Source of the DNA: Paragonimus westermani
Taxonomy: Eukaryota; Platyhelminthes; Trematoda; Plagiorchiida; Troglotrematidae
Assembly: GCA_008508345.1 (NCBI GenBank)
Contig: QNGE01002683.1
Coordinates: 20,139 to 84,138 of the forward strand
DNA: 64,000 bases
Direction: 5' to 3'
The notes below the pieces were generated by a model. That model saw only the letters and a program-made list of their open reading frames with translations, searched no databases and was not told where the DNA came from. This document shows, one piece after another, positions 39,301 to 54,300 of the stretch. The position numbers and the translations under genes were made by a program. Within the stretch, counting starts at the first letter, position 1, and each line of letters begins with the position of its first letter.

Positions 39301-42300
39301 CTAAAATCCACCAGAACTTGAGACCATTCGGCACACAGACACCATACAACAGAGTGTTTCTTCAAAAGCATAAACTTTAACGTTGTGAAATATATCTCAA
39401 AAATATTTGGTACATTATAAAGTTGTACGTGGGTTGCTGGACATCCTGAAACCTATTTATGTCAGGTGTTCTTACGAGCTCATGGAAACTCTTGAGAACA
39501 TTGTATCCGATTCAGAATGGATACACTGTAAATTTTGTGTGATTCTACTTACAATCAAGGCTAAAGCCTGTGCATTTTACCAAATCAGCTTAAGAGTTAG
39601 CGTACACAGAAAACGGTCCAGACACAATTCGAACAGGCGAATTACGGATAAAGTGAGGTTTATTTGTGGACATCCCATTGCAAATAATACTTTCGCGAGT
39701 TTTTTAAATGAAAATGGCATGAAACAGTGACGCCTTTCTTTCTAAAAACACTACGTAGGCGAAGCTTCGATTTTCATCAAAGAAGGCTCATTTACCTGAT
39801 TGTGCAATGATTTGAACTTACCATAAGACTCAGCACATACAAACTAAACCCTCCTTGGGCACCTTTATAATGACATATCAAAGTAAAACTGTGAGACAGG
39901 CAGTTGACTGGAAACCGCTTCGGATGGTCAAAAGAGACTACTCGACAATCAGTATCCGGAAAAGACCGGGAATATCCAGAGCAAAAAAAGCACAAAAGTT
40001 GCAAAATGCACTGCAGAGAAACGGTTACCATTCGGAGACGCCTAAGCCATGAACCGATATTCACGTTGATACATACCTATTCAGCTGTTCAACAGAATAT
40101 TCTGTTGGATATAACAGGTTTGATTGTCCGTCGCAATGGAAATCACTTTCTAATCCAGCAGACTCTCACATACCATACCATTTCCATTATAATTATTTTG
40201 ATGCTACATAAGCAGGACAGATCAGTATTCATATCAACGTTCTTAAATGGTTGTTAACGGCAATGTCATGAAACGGAGAGCACACAGGAATAATCACAAA
40301 CTCCCCAGCTTCATTCGACTACAAACATCGACCGCTTGAGCGAACAGGACAACCCATTTAAGATACCAAGATTTCACATAATCATAAACCGCCGGCATCA
40401 GTTACGGTGAAAAAAACACCAGCAACTGGTATGTGTATAGAATGGGTAGATACAGCTGAAAGCTTTATCATATACCAGAATGACCCGTTTGAACGTGAAA
40501 AATTGGAACCGTTTGAAGGGCTCCTCTGCTTGCTGGCGCTATATGCATTTCGAAAAGTGTGGTGGTTTTAGTTTGGTGAGTGACGAGGGCAATTAGAAAT
40601 GATGATGGCTCGGGACATACACCTTCAACATGTAATGGCGAGGTGATTACTGAGAGCTCATGAAAATATGGATGGAACTAATATATCCGTCGTTGCAAAA
40701 ATATACACTACTAATGACCCCTAGCAAGAGCAGCGCTGTAAACGGGCGTTTAGTATTGAAACAGATAAGGTAGAGTCTAGCCGAAAGTGAAAGTCACGAT
40801 TAAGTGTCAGCGGTGTTCGATTTGAATAATCCAACTCCCAAACTATTCGCCAAAACGATGTTTCAAGTGCTCGGTTCAATCCACGAGGTCCGCAAAAACC
40901 GATTATTGTTTGGATTTCAAAACTTAAGCATGACCAATCAAGAACGGTAACTTAAATGACACCATCCGGAAACACAACGACCAAATACAAAGGGTTGCTA
41001 ACCGACGAACGCCAGTAACATTTATTAATCGGCGAGCTGAGCAACCCTTGCAAATGACTTCACGTAATCTCAGCACGATTTAGAGTGGTGATTAATTCAT
41101 TTTGGTTACACTTTCAATTAAAATAAACAAAAATAACGAACCACTCACTTGTGTAGTCCCCACGGACAGGGGTTGATCAAAATCGAAGCCCCGGAACGAG
41201 CGCTCAATCGCTTCTGTGATTGTCGTCGGATTTTGTGTGTCCACAATCAGGCGAGTCTCCTTCCGATTGCGCTCAAATCTAACAACATGCCATGTGTTGT
41301 CATTCAACCAATGAGCGGTAGACACCTCAACTAGCTGAATGCCATTCCCAACGTTGAACGCGACGCGAACGGAATTTCCATCTACAAGATAGCAAACAAT
41401 AGCCTAAACCGCTGATTCTAAATTGAGCAACGCGCAGACGTAAGAGTTCAATAAAGAGAAAATGGGTGCAAGGAGGGTGACAGAGGAAAGCGTAAAATTC
41501 CTGAATATACAAGTGGCTTTCAGCAGTACGCTTATAAGTTAGTGTGTTTGAAATCACTTAAAGCTCAAGGGTTTGAGAAAGTATGTAATAACTATGTAAT
41601 TCTGACTTGCTTTCGGACAGCGGTAAAAGAGAACACGGTAAATGAGTGGAAAGCACAGATCTCCTTTAACAGATAGTAAGGACGGTGGGGGTATGGAATA
41701 AGAAATGAGGCGAAATTATCATACATAAAGGAAAGTATCACTCGGACATGGACAATCAAACATGGGGAAGGTATACTTCAACGCCAAATGACTGCAGTGA
41801 AAGTCCAAAACCACTTCAGATTCGTTTCGGTGGCTGTACTGACTGAAGGTTCAGAACAGTACTATGATTGTAGCCAATCCTCCTTTAAAAATATGGACAG
41901 AGCATGTTGTGACAAATTTGGACAACGTATTTCAGGCTACACATAGTCTATCACTGAAATAGCGTTGTTTGTATTTTCACACCACCTAACTGGTTCTGCA
42001 ACTTCAGCAAGTTTCCTCGATCACAGTGATTCAGGCTAAACCTGAAAACGTGCGCCACAGAATGCAGAAGGCTGACGTCATCTACAGCGAACCAAAACAA
42101 GATAAATTTTCACATAATATTACTACGAAAAGTGATCTTAAACAAACAAACTCCCCGAATATCGAAGTGAGCGAAGGGTTGGAACGTTTTCAAGTCTTCA
42201 GTAGCATCTTTTCAAGCAGAAGACTACAAGTAATGAGAAAGGACCAAAAAACCTGATTATTTAACGCAGGATGAGGGCTCACTAGTGAACATCATGAGCA

Positions 42301-45300
42301 CCATGAGAAAGCTCTCAATTCGAAAAGCACAAAACAACCGGCTTAACACTCGAGGAGTCATGTTAGCGTTCTTCGCCAACGAGGTGTAGTTCAGAGACAG
42401 ACTGAGATCTACTGAGACGATCGTCCGTCGGTCTCACTTGCGGATCGCAGTGCCTAGAAAGTACATAGTGTTGGGCGAGTGACATGTGCGCATCATGTTA
42501 CATACGGAAGAGTTAAAAGGAAGTCGATGGGTTGCGCATCAAGGTGGTAAGTCGAAAGGAACATTTTAAAGCTTTACTCTTTCACTGATGTCGCCCACTG
42601 TGCGACAACTGTTTTTGACGTTAGTGTATAACAGCACAGGAGAATACACAGACCGTCACAGTTGAGAAACGAACAACTGAAACAATGGGGGATGGTCAAA
42701 ATATGGATACTTCCTCAACAATGGTGATGGTAATACTAACGTACTTTAGGAACAGCTCTCTTGGTCCTGACGGTATACCCCCTAAGGTCATGCGTGAAGC
42801 AGTTGCACAGCTTACTGACCCATCTGGCTTACTGGTTACGTAATCTATCTTCGAGGAAACAGTACCTAGCATCTAGAAACTCGCGTTTTGAATGGTGGTA
42901 GGAGTAACTGTCCCAGTGAAAATATCCCAGCCTGTCTGACATCGAACGTCTCGAAAATCTTGGAGGCTCTTGTATATGACTCGCTTTGTAAGTAATTGAT
43001 CTCTCGTGACTTAGCCAATATACAGCACAGTTTTTACGAGGGTCCTTCGTGGACCACAAATGAACCAGGGCTGTTGACCAACGCAATAGCATCGATGTCG
43101 TATGCGTTGAGTTTGCCAAGACACCTGACCACCTGAACTATGCTGTTTTAATCGGTGAGTCTTCCCATTATGGGTCACAAAGCAAATTTCCTCAGTGGTT
43201 TGAGTCATATCAATCGTCTGTATAGGGTGGGCTTAAACGGTGCATTCTCTACGTGCAGGCACAGTTTCAACGAGTTACCCCAAAATTCATTTCGTGGCCC
43301 GCTTCTATTTGTGATATTTATCAATCATCTTTCTTTTTCAGTTACCTCACCGTTATTATTTTTTGCTGATGACATCGAAATCTGGCGTTCATTGAACACC
43401 GAAAATGATTCTATTAATACACAAAATGACCCTAGTATTCTATTTGCCTGGTTCCAAGTAAGCCGACCAGAAACAAAATGAGTAGTGTGCAATCAGTACT
43501 TGTAAACCTTATTGATCCAAAATTGACAGTCACTCGTTTTCTTCTTTCGTGGAATTTTGTGTGCTATCTAATGCGTACTTTCAGCGGGTATTGTATAGTA
43601 TAGATTACGTTGGTCATAACTGAAAAGAAACGGGTGGCTACAGTTTGGGGAAGATAATTCTTTGCTGCAATGTTATGAGTACTATGTAAACCTTCCAAGT
43701 TGGTCGGTCATCATCAGTCCTTTTACACACCGATAATGTGATACAGAGAGGAGCACAGAAAACACATCTGATATCACTTTGGAAGTTGGAACCGTCGGAG
43801 TGGCACCGATATAGATGTTTAAGAGCAGTCGTCGATTTATGCGAGACCCACTAATTAATACCTACTTTACACAGTGATCCATATCAAAATGTTTTAGAAA
43901 CGTATCCAATACTGGGAGATCGTTTTTGCACAGGTGAGCATGCACGCTTTCACGCCTCATGTCTAATCAGCTGAGCTCGAACTTGAGAAAATATCTCATC
44001 GTAGGTTGATTGGTTGGTCGTGATCAACGGACGACTTTCACCTCTGTTGCATGTTTTCTTTGAACAACCGCTTTCAAGCAGTTCGGCTAACCTCGGAGTC
44101 TTTCCATCCGTCTTTAACTACTAACTAATCGAATGTTGCGGTGTTTCAAATTCCTACATTCCGTTGGCACTACAATTCGAGCTGAACATAGACTGTTAGC
44201 ACTTTAGCTGCGCTTCATAGAAGCGTTTAAAGCTGACAGCTGTGCACATTTAGCCTGAAAACGGATTTAACTTAAGGAAGCTGTGAATACGACGCAGAAA
44301 CTAGGAGTATCAAACATGGAAGGTATGACAACGTTGTATCGCATAGAGTGAAATAAATTTGGAGGGAATATCCCTTAGCCTAAGTGAAAATCAAAACTAG
44401 TTCAGATTGTCCAAATGAGCTAATTATTTTCAAGTTGACCATCATTCACATTTGATTGCAGTGTTTGCATTCAGATAGACTTTCCAGTCAGCCTCTTTCG
44501 AAAGGTAGTGCATATACTAGCCACGGCCGGGATTTGAACTCCAGCCATTTCAATCATGAGGCAACCGTGTTAACCACTGCGTCATTGACCTCACATTCGG
44601 TTGTGCCTAATGTGAGGTCAATGGCGCAGTGGTTAACACGGTTGCCTCATGATTGGAATGGCTAGAGTTCAAATCCCGGCCGAGGTAAGGATATGCACTA
44701 CTGACGAGCTCTAATGAGAGCGAAACTCGAGTCTAGTGCTTCTTTTCGAAAGAGGCTGGCTGGAAAGTCTATCTGAATGCGAACGCTGCGATCAAATGTG
44801 AGTGATGGTCAACTTGAAAGTAAACCGAATCCCCGACTACTCATCAGTAACGAATTAATTAAACAACCCAGACACTTGACAACATAGCCAGGTAGGTTTG
44901 TTTATAGTAGGAAAATGTCCACAAAAGCTTACTTCGAATGCGAACCTCGAAAAACTGACTAGAAGCCCGGCCGTTGTTCTGCATAATCACTGCATCAGTT
45001 ATTGTAGTGCGAAACATGAAGGACATGTCAAACGCGAACTCGGAATAGAGCGGTGGCAACTCTAAATTAGCATCTGCCTTCCGGAATGTGACCGTATTAT
45101 CAAAGAGCGTATCACCGAAGCAACGTAGTGGACCCACGTTGTACCGCGAAAACTTGTCGTCGTTGATACCACCGGTGTCCCCGAAACGTACCTCCATAAC
45201 GGGTAAATCATCCTTGTGAAAGAAGACCAACAGGGAACAGATGCATTTGAAGAATGCGAAAAATAGTGGTCCGGTTCTTTATTTCAAAACACCAAACTGA

Positions 45301-48300
45301 TAAATCGTTGTCCACCAAACCAACAGCTGGGTTATCAGTGTCTGACTACGAAAAATAAAGATTGTAAGAAAACGTTCAACTAAAGGGCACTTTGCGAAAC
45401 AAACTGGGTATCCAATCAGAGGTACTCAGAGAAAATTTGGACCATAAACTATACACTCCCATTTCAAATCAGTGCAACATTCAAAACCCTATTGAAGATA
45501 AGCGAACGCTACACTGTCAAATAACGCCGATTTTCAGTATATACATATAAGGTAAGCTAACATACTCACGGGAAATTTAGACACCACTTGTTTACATTTA
45601 TTCGCAAGCAACGGGAGTAGTTTTCTGTTAACTCCACATATTTGTGTTACTCCCATCAAAAGGAAGGTTTTGACGATGTCGAACTTCTCCCATGTGACAA
45701 AATTTGCCTCCGATTGCACTTATCACCGTAGTGTATGACGATTCTCAAATCGCCTCTAAAAAGCCCACAACACCAGTTCATCATTGTACAATACACTTTG
45801 ACCAACAAACGTGTAAATTTTCAATTAAGCAGGAGCTAGTGTCTGAACTCATCCTTGATGGGGACATGTCAAAACTGATGCTATACCAGTGTCGACAGAG
45901 CTGAGAGTGAAACAAACATCAAACGTACTTCAAGGTTCTGAAATATTTTCATTAAAAGTGGATGCAGGAACAGGCTCTTATCGACCTTTACATGTTTGCA
46001 GATAGAAGCACGTTGTTTACTAAGGAACTGATATTACCAGCCTGTTAAAAGCGATTTGGGAACCAGCATGCACTACAGTGGTGGTGTGCGCATAATGCAA
46101 GTTGCAATGTTCGTGATCTGGGAAAATTTCGATAGCCACAACGTTAATTAGGAAGCAATGGCTACAGAATGTCGTCCACGATGAGAGTAAATAGAATGAC
46201 CAACTCTGTCGGACATATGTAGTGGATATATATTTGTGCTACGAAGTCCAGCGCGGGTCGGCTCACTCAGAAGCTTGTATGAAGTACGAATGAGATCGGC
46301 ATATTATCGGGTGAGCCCTAGCTGGGAAACGAGGTTGTGATAACAGGATCTAATGCCAGACGATGTGCGTGAATAGAACTGTGTTAAAATTCTAATGTTT
46401 GAAGGTAAACGAGGAATTAATGGACAGCCACAATTGGGAGAGAGAAACCATTTGCTGATCAATCGTTTCAGTTGCTCGAGAAGGAGGAAATCTGTAAGAT
46501 AACAAAGACAACAGATTCTCTGAAGTGATGGAAATCAGATGTCTTTCCCAATGGTCGGGGCAGGTATCTTGAGGCCCTTGCTCATTTTCATACTGGAGTA
46601 TACAAGCCATATGTGTAAGTGAAATTGCGCATTTCCAGACCGCAGAATAGAGGTAACACGAGGAACTTCGCATGACGTCTTTGTTTCCAAAATCGTAAAA
46701 GCACACGATAAACAAGCATCGCAATTCACAGGCTTATGATTTGACAAGACGTTGATAAATCTGTACGGTTTTGCCACTTGCATTTGTCACCTGTGTTTTG
46801 AATACCGAGCATATATTTCCGGCGGATCAATAAGGTATAAATGTTTTATGCAACACTGAGATGATAGTATAATCGCCTTACGTAATAGCAGCGATTCCTT
46901 AGAGTGCAACTGTTTCAAGTGACATCACTTGTCAAACAGAACATTCAAATGGTTCCATACTGAGGCATCCCTATCAGGTAACAGCAGGTAGACGGAGATT
47001 GCTGAAATTAACATTCATACGAAGACTCACAAGTTGTAGAAAACTTATCAACATTAAATGAGATCGGAGCAAGTTATGGATGACCGCCTGAATTTACAGC
47101 ACCCGTAAGATGAGCCTACAGGTACTCCACGTTCTTGATCACGAAATTCGCAATTTGGCAGATGGAACCAACCGACCTTATTTTCATTGATATGACTAGT
47201 AGTTGGCAATATGTTCGTTAGATCAAGTTGGCGATGGTTTCCAACAGCAATGCCCCATGGGTTAAATGCTATACAGGCATTCACAAAAGGCGATGCAACC
47301 AACGGAAATAGAATATTTTTCGGGTTATTTCAAAATACGGATCGCATAACGACCGTATTGCTCAGAAGATTATTCCGCTTCTAGATGGCTGCCTGAATGA
47401 GACAACGAAGGTAAAATGTAACATATCCTTTTACTGAACTAATAAAGTCGGCGAAGTTTACAGCGACAAGAATTGCAAAAGTGTCTTCTCCCGAGATTTT
47501 AGGCAAAAGAGATTGGGAAAAATCGCGTAATTCGATCTGAAGTGAAGAAACGGTTGATCGGGGAACCAGCTGGACTGGACCCGCTATCCATGCTTACCTT
47601 GAACTGTAATAGCCCACTGTCCACTAAAGGTGGTGTAGTTGACCCAGCACTGTCGCAATTACACGTGAGCGAGTCCCCAGTACAGGTGCCCTCGACTCCA
47701 CACGCACACATTTGCAGTCCCGGTACACCTCCTCCCCAGTAGAATTGCGGTCTCCCTTTGCGGTTGACCCACCAACCCCAAGCCCGATTTTGAAAGGTAG
47801 TGCCTCCTGCAGGAAATTAAAAACCGCATGCAACAGACAACATGAAGACTCAAGTTACACGCACATATCCAATTAGTAATCAAACGAGTGAAATGCTGAA
47901 GGACGCAGGTAAACCGAGTGAGAAATATCAGAGATGCATATTTAATAAATAAAGTTTGACTTCATGCACCCATTCACTTGTCTGAAATCAACGTTATATA
48001 TATATATATATGAGTAAAGACGGCTCATTTTTGGAGAGAGAGAACAGCTCAGGTTATGCAACCAGAGCACAGTGCAACTTGTCGTATGGGAAAACACAGA
48101 AGGAAGTGCCGGTATTAGTGCAAGATGACACATTGATAATGCACGTCACACTAGCATAACAACTTGTTAACTGGTGCAAGATTGTGGGACAAACACTTGA
48201 AGTTTTATACCGCTCAGGTTATACCATCATCATGGACAACAAGGTATTCGGGGTTGACATTGATGTTCAACCACCATACAAGTATCAGAAAATAAAAGCA

Positions 48301-51300
48301 TAAGTCACAGTTGTTAAAGAAAAGGAAGGAATGAGGCTTCGGGCACAAGCGGTTACGTTATAATCTTGAAAGGACAATCAAGGACGAGTCAGCAGTCATC
48401 AGTGATAGGTGAATAAGCGCTGTAAACGGGAATGACCGTTATGTGCAATGCTCATTGAGATATCCTGTAGTCCAGTTAAGGTGGCCAGTAAAATATATTC
48501 TAGCATAAACTGCTAGTTGCTTTCATACTCAACTAGATTTTTCACGTAGCCCCTTCGAACACCAGCACCAGAATGAAGTTGCACTCAACAGTGAACATTT
48601 TTACCACGATCAACATTTGAACCCTTGTTCTTGCTTTCGTGAGACAAGCATGTTCACTACCGCGCCGTTGACGTCACAGTAGATATTACATACTAACTCC
48701 CGGCCAAGTGTGTTTGCGGAAAATGTTAAATCTGAATTAACAAAAATTCGTCGCTATACATAACCCTATAACTCTGCCCCACAACATACTTACCGTGCTG
48801 CACTGAATATCGTAGAAGACATTTTGGACTGCAATAATGTAAATATTATGGTCTTTATATACCATCCTTAGTATGCCGCTGGCGCTTTGACATAAATGAC
48901 ACAGTCCAACACGGGACAATTTATCCAGTTCCTGAAGTTAACCACTAACGGAGAACACACTGAATGAAAACACAATTATACCCATCAGTTTACACGTCAA
49001 CTTAGTTCCAAAAGCTTATGGGCAAATCGTTTACTTCACTTAACGGACAACAAAGTACTGACTGCAGAAAAGTCTCAACTTAACACTTCAACGTTAATCT
49101 CTAACACAAAGAACAAACATGAGAAGACAATTCAAACTAAGTTGTAAAATGTAATGCTCTTCATAGAATTAAAGTATAAAGTACTTCTCACGCTAAATTC
49201 CTATTGTCTGTTGACAGAGTTGGAAATTGTTACCAGCGAGTAATCATAACAACAAATCACGTGTGTAGTCGTGAAGAATCTCTGCCGTGTAGTCAATTTC
49301 AGAAGACAGTATGTTGTTTCCTGTGGCTGTCTGTACGGCACTCTGTGCTCAAATAAGCAGTTACGTGGGCTCTACTGAACTCTGGAGCTGCGATCCATGT
49401 CAGAAAACTAATTGACGAGATAATTTTCGAATCATCACAATCACCGGAATTCATAGTCATATCGATCAAATTGGCATATCGGTTCACGGTTCACCAGTCA
49501 GACAGGCAAACTGTGGCACGCGTCAAAACATCTAGCTGTAAATATATTTGCCCTACTGATAGGCTACCACTAGCTGTCAGACTTGCTTCATACGAAACAG
49601 CTTATCACCGGGTATTGTATGTAAAGAACTACCAATGACGTTATTTTCACGCGATTTGAAAAAAACAAGGTGTTTCGTCAAACTTAGTTGGCGCTACGTA
49701 TACGTTCACAACCAAATTCTGCTATATTCACAGAAGTGTACACAACGAAGAAACACGTTTGTTAATGCAGCGATGAAATGACATTGTAACGAGCTAAAGT
49801 AACTAGCGTAACGTTGTTGTGTTACTGACAAGTAGTATCATACATTTGTTAATTATGATGAGGCTGGTTGCATAGTCTACCTGGAGGGGCAGGCGCCTAT
49901 CAAATGTGGCAAATGTTCACTTTGAAATTACGAGAAATTCGAATTGTGAAAACTTTAACCATTAATCGACTTATGTAATCTACCGGTCAAAGTGAGTAGA
50001 AATCGCGTCCTGGATCCTACTGTGTAAAATAAAATCACTGTTGAACAGAGTCAAAATAGGATGTTACTCTTTCTTGTGACTGCAATTCTGCGGGTAAGGA
50101 AAAGTTTAAACAATGTATATTCTGAGTATTATATACCCTTAATTGAGTAAAATCTGTTCTCGCAATTTCCATACGAGTGCATATTTATTAGACGATTTTC
50201 GTAATGTTGAGCGACTTAATATAGTTGTCAACCATCGATTTTAAATGGTTAAAGTTATATCTGATACACTCCTGAAGAAAAACAATTTCCGGACAGCATG
50301 AAAACAGTTCAGTTCCGTTTCTTTTTGAAAGGAGGACGTTTTAACCACGAAAAACCTGTTCGAAAGGCAACTGTCAGGCTTATTGATAGGTGTTTAATTT
50401 GTACGGGCAAACAAAGGCGGAAGGTTGTTATTAAATCTGGGGTCTAACCAAAATTGTTTGATGTCTTGAAGGACAACAGGTTTTTGCAAAGATTAGAGAA
50501 TTGGAACAGATTCGCGTGCAACTTACCACTCGTCGTCACAATCGTCTGTCTGCCACCTTGAATTGTACTAATTTCCAAACGTGTTACGAACGACAGGATG
50601 ACAAGAGTAATCGCATTTATTCAGTTGAGCCATCTTCCACTTAACACCAAAAGAAAAAATTAAGTTTTTCGCTGAACCACAGACCGCCCTTCAGCAGGGT
50701 AGCGCAGGAATGAATGCTTCGAACACATTTGCAACTGGTTAACATAAGAGAACACTACCTATAAGTCATTTGGCGGACATCGTTATGGTGTCTGAGAGTG
50801 AACGCTTAGCTCGTCAAAAGACAGTTGAGGACCAGTCATCAGAGGTTTCGCGTAAACTAACGGTCCGCCTGCCGGCTAGAGAAACAAAAATCACCCGTTA
50901 TGTTATACACCGAGCCTTGCACTGATTGTGTCAGTGCGACCGACCACCGAGACTTGCAAAGTCATCCGGTCAATGCGGTTTCAGTAGAAGCAGAGTCAAT
51001 GTTAACACAAAATCCAATAAAGACAAATTTCTAGGCTCCCCAAAACATTGGCCATGACAGGTAGAAGCAAGTGTCAGCTCCTATACCTCATACGGTAGTA
51101 GCACATACTGCACAGTCCCAAGTGTCTTGCCAGGGTAGCGAAATAAACCCTCCAATCTGCCATACTTACCTGAAGACGACAGCAAAGAAGAAACCTGAAT
51201 GCGAAAGACCTTGACTTCGTCTGGAGGTATGTCACCAATACGAGTAAGAAGAAGAGAGTGGCGATTGCGTAGTCTAATTCTGAGGGATGTTTCCAAAACC

Positions 51301-54300
51301 CAGCAGTCAATGCGTAGCCAAACTGAACTTGGTCATAGAAAGCTGTAGCACCGTTTCATAAAAAATGGTGATCGGACATGTTTCACTTTCAAAAGGAAAC
51401 ACTTTGTTTACGTTTTTGGGAAGTGTGTTTTCTCACAAAACGCACTCACGGCAAAACACTTCATACCCCGTTATAGCGTGTTTTGAAAATGACGTTTCTC
51501 GTTTGAAAACGCCGACAGGAAAACACTGTACCAATAACAGATTTTACTGTTTCTGCGGCAACCAGTGTTGTGTTTCTGGTTACGTTAAGACCTTCAATTT
51601 ATTTGTGCACACCATTTGATGTGAATGCGTCTTACTTTTTTGCTGTTGTTACACTAAGAATGTGAAGAAAACACTTTCCTATCTTCTAGTCACTGATTGC
51701 TCTGTTATCGGTTAGTTGACCGGATCCGTCCGACAACTGAAGTCATTGTAAAACTGAGTTGATTTTTTTCTTCTCGTATGTCAAACGTATGAACAAACAA
51801 CCGCTAAACCTCAACTTCTTTAAGTGCCTAAGCTAGTTTGGCACCATGATTGACAGTCACAAGAGGTAAGTGTGCAGTTTTGGCATACTGAAACAACTTA
51901 GATTAGCAATACACTATAATGTTTTGAAGGTCGGAATAGACAAAAGTGAAGTTAGGAAAACAGCGTATGTATAGGGGAATAATGAGTGAGCCAATACACA
52001 GGTTAGATTAATAGGGATCTGGTCAGCTAGTTTGCCCAGTGAACTCGGGTGACTTACCACCAGGTGGAAGCCGGAGAAGCTGGGCATTCCAACACTGATA
52101 CGTGATTGACTGTTCACACCGAACTGCGCGACGCACCAATTCTCCCAAGGTCTCCCGATCCGCACGGTCGTAGACCAGCTTACGCCGATATGAGCCTGGT
52201 GCCTGATATCCGTCCACAGTTATGAAATCCGGTGCGTCATGGGGCAGAACGGTAATGACTCCTGATGGATCTGAAAATAAAGATGCAATCCATTTAAATA
52301 TGTCAGCGGAAGCAAATTACTACGACAAAAATCTGATGTTAAAACACCAGGCAAGCTTACCTCGATCCGTATTCATAGGGTACTTAGGAAACAGTTATCT
52401 TACAGAGTTATCCTACACTAATGTGTGATGGTCTCAACCATGTAGCGAACGACTGACAGCATGACCACGTGACAAACGAATTGGGAAGATATATATAGGA
52501 AAGAAACAGAACTGCAGCGCAATCCCGATTAACTTTACTAAGAGAATAACAAGTAGAGAAACGTCAAATTTACGTCACGCAATCAGAATCGATCAAAACC
52601 AAGACAACCTAGACGTTGCGATGATTTGTATTTTGGTCACTTTTAGATGCACAAGTATCAAATCCTCAACTAACTTCGAAGAATACACCTCCAGATTGCT
52701 AAACGGAATCCAAAGGGGATAGGTTTAAACAACTAATACTACATTTGCTTACGTTTAGAAGATGGCGACGGCTGAGGGAAGTAGTAGCTGAAGTTGCAAG
52801 TCGAAGCAAGATTTGCATCGGCCACTAAAGAGCACTGATACCGAAGACGGATGTCAGCAATATGAGAATCACCGGCGTCAGACCATGCGCCAGGATGTCA
52901 ACAAACAAATATGTTAGGCTCTGATGACAGAAAGATTTCTCGTTATTGCTTACGGTTGATGCCAATGACCACCAGCGAAGTAGCGGGCAGCTGTTTCGAT
53001 CTAATCAGGTCTCATCACCATTACGCATGTCGGAGAGTCGAAATGACGACTCCTGAATAAGCTGCGAGCAGTAGTCTATGGACTTATCCACTAGACCACG
53101 AGGTCGTGATCGCCGAGGTTGAACGAATGTACGTGAATCCGTTTCCTTATGGGTTGCGCCTCATTTCGCCCACAGTCGTACGTGATGATTCCCAACTAGG
53201 TCGTAACGGTTGTCCACCACTTCGCGGTTGGTCACTAAGGCCTACCGTTTGTAAAAACCACTCCTCCACCCTGTATGAGGCTGTGGTGGTGCTCGTTTTC
53301 AGGCCAACCACAAAACGGCTGATCGGTTCCAACCTTTGCGGAGAAGAAAACGCAACAGTTAGGGAAACTAAAATTACCCGTTATGTTATACACCGAGCCT
53401 TGCACTGATTGTGTCAGTGCGACCGACCACCGAGACTTGCAAAGTCATCCGGTCAATGCGGTTTCAGTAGAAGCAGAGTCAATGTTAACACAAAATCCAA
53501 TAAAGACAAATTTCTAGGCTCCCCAAAACATTGGCCATGACAGGTAGAAGCAAGTGTCAGCTCCTATACCTCATACGGTAGTAGCACATACTGCACAGTC
53601 CCAAGTGTCTTGCCAGGGTAGCGAAATAAACCCTCCAATCTGCCATACTTACCTGAAGACGACAGCAAAGAAGAAACCTGAATGCGAAAGACCTTGACTT
53701 CGTCTGGAGGTATGTCACCAATACGAGTAAGAAGAAGAGAGTGGCGATTGTGTAGTCTAATTCTGAGGGATGTTTCCAAAACCCAACTGTGATATTTGAC
53801 CAAGAGACTGTGAATCCCAATTTAATGCAACATTGAATAAGGAAAGGCGTGAAAACCCTTGCATACCATTTTGATACGAGGAAGTATGAAAATAAACTGT
53901 TCAAAAGCTCAACACGGCATGAAGCTTGATTACAGATATGATTCGTGATATCAGCACAATTTTTAGGAACAGTAATTTCTGTCTGGCGCTCTCGAAGTTC
54001 AGCTTTTTCAATCCGACCAAACATCCTCTTATTTCCCAGAAAGTCGATGATTATCAGCCTTCTAGATTAGTGGTGATGTGCAAACCTTCCACAGAACATA
54101 AAAGCATTGTAAAGACAATCGTGACCAGAACAAAATACAACGTTCCCCAAGCGGACATGTTACCAACAGGATAATTTTAATTTACAGAATGGCCTGGCTC
54201 AGATCCTGTAACCGATGCTAATGACGAGTGACGATGTTTTCAAATCCTAATTGGCATATACAAACAAAGATTACTTAAAGTGACAGTGAGCAGACAAACT

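Noticed and set aside
51174..51310. Possible extra Caspr exon in the fibrinogen-like region (segment in the direct repeat)
   Set aside because: Exons D and F join directly with correct phase and in register with the family, and the candidate exon would shift the frame.
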